Shown here: piece by piece, positions 60,225 to 64,000 of the stretch
Layout: each line of letters opens with the position of its first letter
Position numbering within the stretch: the first letter of the stretch is position 1
Program-made: the position numbers and the translations under genes
Assembly (NCBI RefSeq): GCF_014200305.1
Contig: NZ_JACHBL010000001.1
Span: 2,542,001 to 2,606,000, forward strand
Source: Neomicrococcus lactis
Lineage (GTDB): Bacteria; Actinomycetota; Actinomycetes; Actinomycetales; Micrococcaceae
Direction: 5' to 3'
Length of the DNA: 64,000 nucleotides
Notes under the pieces: generated by a model
Seen by the model: only the letters and a program-made list of their open reading frames with translations
Databases searched by the model: none
Told to the model about the DNA's origin: nothing

Positions 60225-61214
60225 GTGGCCAGCCAGGATTGGGTAGAGAAGGACTTCTATGCGGTGCTGGGCGTCTCCAAGGACGCCAGCGCAGCGGACA
60301 TCAAGAAGGCGTACCGCAAACTCGCCCGCAAGTACCACCCGGACACGAACTCCGGGGACGCGGCAGCGGAGAAGAAGTTTAAAGACATTACGGAAGCCAA
60401 CGCCGTGCTTTCGGACCCCGAGGATCGTCAGCAGTACGACGCTATCCGCGCGATGGGCTCCGGCGCTCGCTTCCAAGCCCCAGGTGCTGGCGGACAGGCC
60501 GGTGCTGGCGGCTTCGAGGATATCTTTGGCGATATTTTCGGAGGCGGGGGAGGGCGCCGTCGTACTAGCTACAGCACCCAAGGCGGAACTGGCTTCCCCG
60601 GCGGCGGCATCCCACCGGAATTCGCGGATCTTTTTGGCGGTGGCGGCGGCTTCGGCCAGCAAGCCCCCACAAAGGGCCGTGACCGCACCGCGTCCACAAG
60701 CATTTCGTTTGAAGGCTCTATCAACGGCACCACGGTGTCCTTCCGCGAGAACAGCGGCGAAACCTTTGACGTCAAGATCCCTGCGGGCATCAAGGACGGC
60801 CAGAAGGTCCGCCGCCAAGGCAAGGGTGAGCCAGGAGCTGCCGGCAACGGCGATCTGATCATCACGGTCAACGTCAAGCCACACCCGTTCTTCAAGCGCG
60901 AAGACAACAACATCCGTATCCACGTGCCCATCACGTTCAACGAGGCGGCGCTCGGCGGCACCATCGAGGTCCCCACGATGACCGGCGAGAAGGTCAAGGT
61001 CAAGGTGGCCCCCGGCACAAGCTCGGGCCAAGTGCTCCGACTCAAGGGCCGCGGCGTGAAGACGTCCAAGGCGACGGGCGACCTGCTGGTAGTGGTTGAC
61101 GTTGCGGTTCCGCAGAAGCTCAACGACGCTGCCCGCAAGGCCATCGAGGACTTCGCGGCCGCCACCACGGACGCTAACCCGCGCGAAAACCTTGCTGAAA
61201 AGGCCAAACTCTAG
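60225..61214 (+). CDS. dnaJ: J-domain co-chaperone (DnaJ, no zinc finger)
   Basis: A protein of 329 residues from GTG 60225 (AAGGAGG upstream). The J domain has [20 protein letters not shown] and YHPDTNSGD (HPD motif). A Gly/Phe-rich linker and two CTD beta domains follow ([20 protein letters not shown]). There are no cysteines, so the CXXCXGXG zinc finger is absent; it is a type II (CbpA/DnaJ2-like) protein placed in the operon position of DnaJ1. Confidence 0.92.
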   Translation: MASQDWVEKDFYAVLGVSKDASAADIKKAYRKLARKYHPDTNSGDAAAEKKFKDITEANAVLSDPEDRQQYDAIRAMGSGARFQAPGAGGQAGAGGFEDIFGDIFGGGGGRRRTSYSTQGGTGFPGGGIPPEFADLFGGGGGFGQQAPTKGRDRTASTSISFEGSINGTTVSFRENSGETFDVKIPAGIKDGQKVRRQGKGEPGAAGNGDLIITVNVKPHPFFKREDNNIRIHVPITFNEAALGGTIEVPTMTGEKVKVKVAPGTSSGQVLRLKGRGVKTSKATGDLLVVVDVAVPQKLNDAARKAIEDFAAATTDANPRENLAEKAKL

Positions 61215-61228
61215 GAGACACGGTAACA

Positions 61229-61660
61229 ATGGATAAGCACACGCCGATATATGTGATCAGCGTTGCTGCCGAGCTTGCCGATATGCACCCTCAGACTCTG
61301 CGGCAATATGACCGCATGGGCCTGGTCTCGCCATCTCGTCAAGGCGGGCGGCAACGCCGCTACTCGCGCCGCGACGTGGAGACGTTGCGAGAAATTCAGC
61401 GCCTCTCGAAGGATGGAGTGTCCCTCGAAGGCATTCGCCGCATTCTTGAGTTGGAGAATCAGGTGGACGCGCTGCGCAGCCGCGTACGCGAACTCATGAT
61501 TGAAGTTCAAGAATTGAAGATCGATCGTGGCCCCGTTGAGGAGCTCGCCCGCATCTTTGCCGCGGGAATGGCCGGCGAAGTGGTGACGATGCCGCATTCG
61601 GCTCGTCCTGCTTCCCGCCGCTCGGATTGGATCTACGGTCCGCTCGCGATTGAGCCGTAA
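61229..61660 (+). CDS. hspR: Heat-shock repressor HspR (MerR family)
   Basis: A protein of 143 residues. The N-terminal MerR helix-turn-helix reads VAAELADMHPQTLRQYDRMG and LVSPSRQGGRQRRYSRRDVE; the coiled-coil dimer region is EGIRRILELENQVDALRSRV. It represses the operon in which it lies by binding the HAIR boxes upstream of dnaK, with DnaK as co-repressor in known systems. It begins 15 nt after dnaJ. Confidence 0.94.
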   Translation: MDKHTPIYVISVAAELADMHPQTLRQYDRMGLVSPSRQGGRQRRYSRRDVETLREIQRLSKDGVSLEGIRRILELENQVDALRSRVRELMIEVQELKIDRGPVEELARIFAAGMAGEVVTMPHSARPASRRSDWIYGPLAIEP

Positions 61661-61688
61661 ATCAGCAGATTCCATACAGGTAAAATCC

Positions 61689-61728
61689 AAAGACTCCGTG
61701 GCATAGTTTCCGCCATGGAGTCTTTTGG
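61689..61728 (+). terminator. Terminator of the heat-shock operon containing the next start codon
   Basis: AAAGACTCCGTGGC (61689-61702) and GCCATGGAGTCTTT (61712-61725) form a stem with one mismatch, a 9-nt loop, and a TTTT end. The ATG at 61715, start of the SRPBCC gene, lies inside the 3' arm. Confidence 0.75.
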
Positions 61729-62248
61729 TTTTCAGCAACTGTCTGATCAGTCGTGGGAATTGAGCGGGGTCTACGCGCTACCGGTGAGCGCGGAACAAGC
61801 GTGGAATGCCGCGTTGTCCAACGACGGCTGGCGCGCATGGTTCCCGGCCTCGGTCAAGCCCGCACCAGAACAGTGGGATGTCGGCTCCAGCCTGTCCTAC
61901 GCATTCGAAGACCACCAAGGCCTTGACGGCGGCTTCGGCGAAGTCCGGCACTTCCGCCAACCGGCGGCCGCGGAATTCACGTGGGGCCCGGACATGATTC
62001 GTTGCGAATTTTTTGAGGACGACGACGCAGCTTCAGCCCCGCAGACCCGCTTGCGGTTTAGCGCCACTCTCGATGAGCAGGGCCGTGGCGCACGCGAAGG
62101 CGCCGGTTGGCACGTGTGCGTGGCCTCGCTGCGTGAGGCTGCGGGCGGAGAGGTCAGTCCTGAAGAAAAGGACTGGAAGTTCCTCTTCGCGCACTATCAG
62201 GAGCTCTTTGGCCCCGAAGCGTCAACTGTTCTTCCGCCGGAAAGTTAG
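61715..62248 (+). CDS. SRPBCC-domain protein
   Basis: A protein of 177 residues of the START/SRPBCC helix-grip fold: VYALPVSAEQAWNAALSNDG, then WRAWFPASVKPAPEQWDVGS, FGEVRHFRQPAAAEFTWGPD and a final helix EEKDWKFLFAHYQELFG. It resembles AHSA1/polyketide cyclase-like proteins binding hydrophobic ligands; the ligand is unknown. Its start codon is embedded in the hspR terminator stem, and its 3' end overlaps trmB by 27 nt on the other strand. Confidence 0.8.
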   Translation: MESFGFQQLSDQSWELSGVYALPVSAEQAWNAALSNDGWRAWFPASVKPAPEQWDVGSSLSYAFEDHQGLDGGFGEVRHFRQPAAAEFTWGPDMIRCEFFEDDDAASAPQTRLRFSATLDEQGRGAREGAGWHVCVASLREAAGGEVSPEEKDWKFLFAHYQELFGPEASTVLPPES

Positions 62249-62971
62249 ATCGTGAATGGTGCGGCCTGCGTTGTGAGCTTTGGTTTCGAAGCTCGTCACG
62301 ATGCGGCCCTCGTAGCGAGGTGCCCACGACTCGTGCAGGTTCTCGAACTTCTCTGAAGCGCTCAAGACCTCGAGCATCTGATCTGCGTATTCGTCCCAGT
62401 CAGTGGCCAGTCGCCACAGTCCGCCGGGGCGAAGCACACGGGCAACTCGCTCTGCGAAAGTCTCATTCACAAGGCGACGCTTGTTGTGCTTGGCCTTGTG
62501 CCACGGATCTGGGAAAAACACCCACACCTCGTCAACGCTCGCATCTTCCAGCACATCGAAAACCTCGGGCGCGTTGGCCTGCACGCAGCGGACATTCTTG
62601 AGTCCTTGCTGGCCAGCCTTAAGCATCAACTGCGCGAGACCCGGACGGTACACCTCAACGGCTAAGAAATTGCGTTCAGGTTCTTCGGCCGCACGCGCAG
62701 CCATCGCTTCGCCCAATCCGGAGCCGACCTCAATCACGAGGGGAGCTTTGCGCTCAAAGTGAGCTGCGGCGTCGAAATCAAAATCCTTGCTGACCGACGT
62801 GTCCGCAATGTGGCGGGGAACCTCAATCAAATACTCGTCCGCGTACTTCTCCCACGCGGTCAATCGCCGGCCCTGGAGCCGCGTTCCGCGACGCACAAAC
62901 GAAACAGGTTCCGCTCGATACAACTCTGCGTTGAATTTACGTGTAGTACCTGCGTCACCCTGTTCAGTCAT
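62222..62971 (-). CDS. trmB: tRNA (guanine-N7-)-methyltransferase
   Basis: A class I SAM methyltransferase of 249 residues. SAM binding is in LVIEVGSGLGEAMAARAAEE, and the family signature is DEVWVFFPDPWHKAKHNKRR. It makes m7G46 in tRNA. The C-terminal end overlaps the SRPBCC gene convergently. Confidence 0.93.
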   Translation of the reverse strand: MTEQGDAGTTRKFNAELYRAEPVSFVRRGTRLQGRRLTAWEKYADEYLIEVPRHIADTSVSKDFDFDAAAHFERKAPLVIEVGSGLGEAMAARAAEEPERNFLAVEVYRPGLAQLMLKAGQQGLKNVRCVQANAPEVFDVLEDASVDEVWVFFPDPWHKAKHNKRRLVNETFAERVARVLRPGGLWRLATDWDEYADQMLEVLSASEKFENLHESWAPRYEGRIVTSFETKAHNAGRTIHDLTFRRKNS

Positions 62972-63004
62972 GGGACAAGTTTAGTAAGTCCGCGGCTCTC
63001 GGGA

Positions 63005-64000
63005 CTATTTGGCGGAAGCCGGACCACTGCTGTAGACAACGCCCGCAGCTGGGGACTTCGAGGAGAGCAACTGCGAGACCGTGACGAACTGGTAGCCCTC
63101 TGCGCTGAGTCGCTTGAGGATCTCCGGTACGGCGTCCACGGTGCTGGAGTGGATGTCATGCATCAGGACGATTGCGCCCGGGTGTGCGCTCGCTGTGGCC
63201 TCTTTGACCACGGCGTCACTGCTGAGGGACTTCCAGTCCACGGTGTCGACGTCCCAGAGGATCACGGGGTTGTGCGCCAGCTGGTTAACGCGCGAATTCG
63301 TAGCGCCGTAGGGTGGGCGAACCAGATTCGGGGCGTAGCCCAACACATTTGCGATGGCGTCAGAGGTGCTTTCGAGTTCTTGGCTCGCGCCTTCATCTGA
63401 CAGCGTCGGCAAAGAGCGGTGGCTCCACGTATGGTTGCCGATCTCATGGCCGTTCGCGGCTTCCCTCATGAGGGTTTCTTTGTAGCGGCCCACGTTGGCG
63501 CCCACTACAAAGAAGGTGGCCTTCGCGTTGTATTGCTCCAAAGTGTCGAGCAGGCGCTGGGTGTAGGGGCCGGGACCATCATCAAACGTCAGAGCGATGC
63601 ACTTGGTGACCGCGCAGTCCACCGAATTGCTACTCGGTGCAGCGGGAGCAGTCGGGGGAGCGGTGATGGTGGACGGAGCCGTGGTCTGCGCGCTTGAAGC
63701 TCCCGTGGAAGGGTTTGCAGCCGTCGTCTGAACGTTCGATGGAACCGTGGCGCCATTGGTTTGCGCGCTCATGCCTGCCTCGCGGGCGGCTTCACCTTGC
63801 TTGTTGAGCAAAGGGAGGAGGTCTTTCGCCGGAATGGTGATGACTTGAGGGCCCGCCGCGCCAGGTGCCACGGCGTACTCGTCAAACTCCACGAGACCGT
63901 TGCCGGCCGAGTCAAAGTTGAGGGACTTCAGGTACGTTCCATCGATCTGCTCAGCTTCCTCCGTGAAGGCGTCTGGGTCTTTCAGCAGTTCCGTCTTAGC
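63005..64000 (-). CDS. Polysaccharide deacetylase, 5' end outside window
   Basis: The frame stays open to the right edge, so at least 331 residues are seen and the N-terminus is missing. The C-terminal NodB domain has CIALTFDDGPGPYTQRLLDT with the catalytic Asp, the metal His pair in HEIGNHTWSHRSLPTLSDEG, RPPYGATNSRV and GAIVLMHDIHSSTVDAVPEI. An Ala/Thr/Ser linker of about 60 residues separates it from an N-terminal part (DPDAFTEEAEQIDGTYLKSL) resembling the RsiV/DUF3298 C-terminal fold. It would deacetylate peptidoglycan or another surface glycan outside the cell. Confidence 0.88.
   Translation of the reverse strand, partial: AKTELLKDPDAFTEEAEQIDGTYLKSLNFDSAGNGLVEFDEYAVAPGAAGPQVITIPAKDLLPLLNKQGEAAREAGMSAQTNGATVPSNVQTTAANPSTGASSAQTTAPSTITAPPTAPAAPSSNSVDCAVTKCIALTFDDGPGPYTQRLLDTLEQYNAKATFFVVGANVGRYKETLMREAANGHEIGNHTWSHRSLPTLSDEGASQELESTSDAIANVLGYAPNLVRPPYGATNSRVNQLAHNPVILWDVDTVDWKSLSSDAVVKEATASAHPGAIVLMHDIHSSTVDAVPEILKRLSAEGYQFVTVSQLLSSKSPAAGVVYSSGPASAK

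Overview
The window is a stretch of high-GC actinobacterial chromosome, most likely from the Micrococcaceae (Arthrobacter-like). The evidence is the gene content and order: dnaK-grpE-dnaJ-hspR with HspR (HAIR) boxes, a ykoEDC thiamine transporter behind a TPP riboswitch, an Mrp antiporter operon with MrpA and MrpB fused, CopC followed by a CopD/CtaG fusion, and an IS1249-type element. GTG and TTG starts and ATGA overlaps are common. The genus call is an inference; no 16S gene is present.

Left part (1-17.9 kb): a polyamine / gamma-aminobutyrate / beta-alanine catabolic locus. It holds an FAD-dependent amine oxidase cut by the left edge, a class III aminotransferase with a CoA-acylating semialdehyde dehydrogenase, a divergent PucR regulator, a gamma-glutamyl-GABA hydrolase, an Lrp regulator with a putrescine-type aminotransferase, and a spermidine/putrescine ABC importer (binding protein, ATPase, two permeases). 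An IS-rich scar (about 1.2-5.3 kb) separates the oxidase from the rest. It contains one IS3-family element with a frameshifted transposase, a second with at least three frameshifts, fragments of further copies, a beheaded tyrosine recombinase, and a lower-GC pair made of an IS-truncated basic ORF and a small membrane protein.

Middle (17.9-38.2 kb): a MarR regulator; rpmB-rpmG-rpsN encoding zinc-ligand-free ribosomal proteins; an intact IS1249-like element; an HU-family gene; a copper/cytochrome-oxidase-type cluster (CopC, CopD-CtaG, lipoprotein, thioredoxin-NHL protein); a HerA-like ATPase; an AEC exporter; tRNA-Gly(CCC); a K+/H+ antiporter with its TrkA-C partner; SseB; two adjacent VanY-type D,D-carboxypeptidases; dcd; and an MFS transporter.

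Right part (38.3-64 kb): the mrpA(B)CDEFG operon; DUF4235; TPP riboswitch-ykoEDC; pabC; a cardiolipin synthase; an LMW phosphatase coupled to a P-loop kinase-PabB fusion; two adjacent Tat-type surface proteins of unknown function; a secreted serine protease; a LysE exporter; the heat-shock operon; an SRPBCC protein; trmB; and a polysaccharide deacetylase cut by the right edge.

Most of the window is ordinary core genome. The parts most worth a second look are the kinase-PabB fusion, the Tat protein pair, the IS-truncated ORF with its overlapping membrane protein, the hspR terminator that contains the next gene's start codon, and the short hairpin masking the ykoE ribosome binding site.
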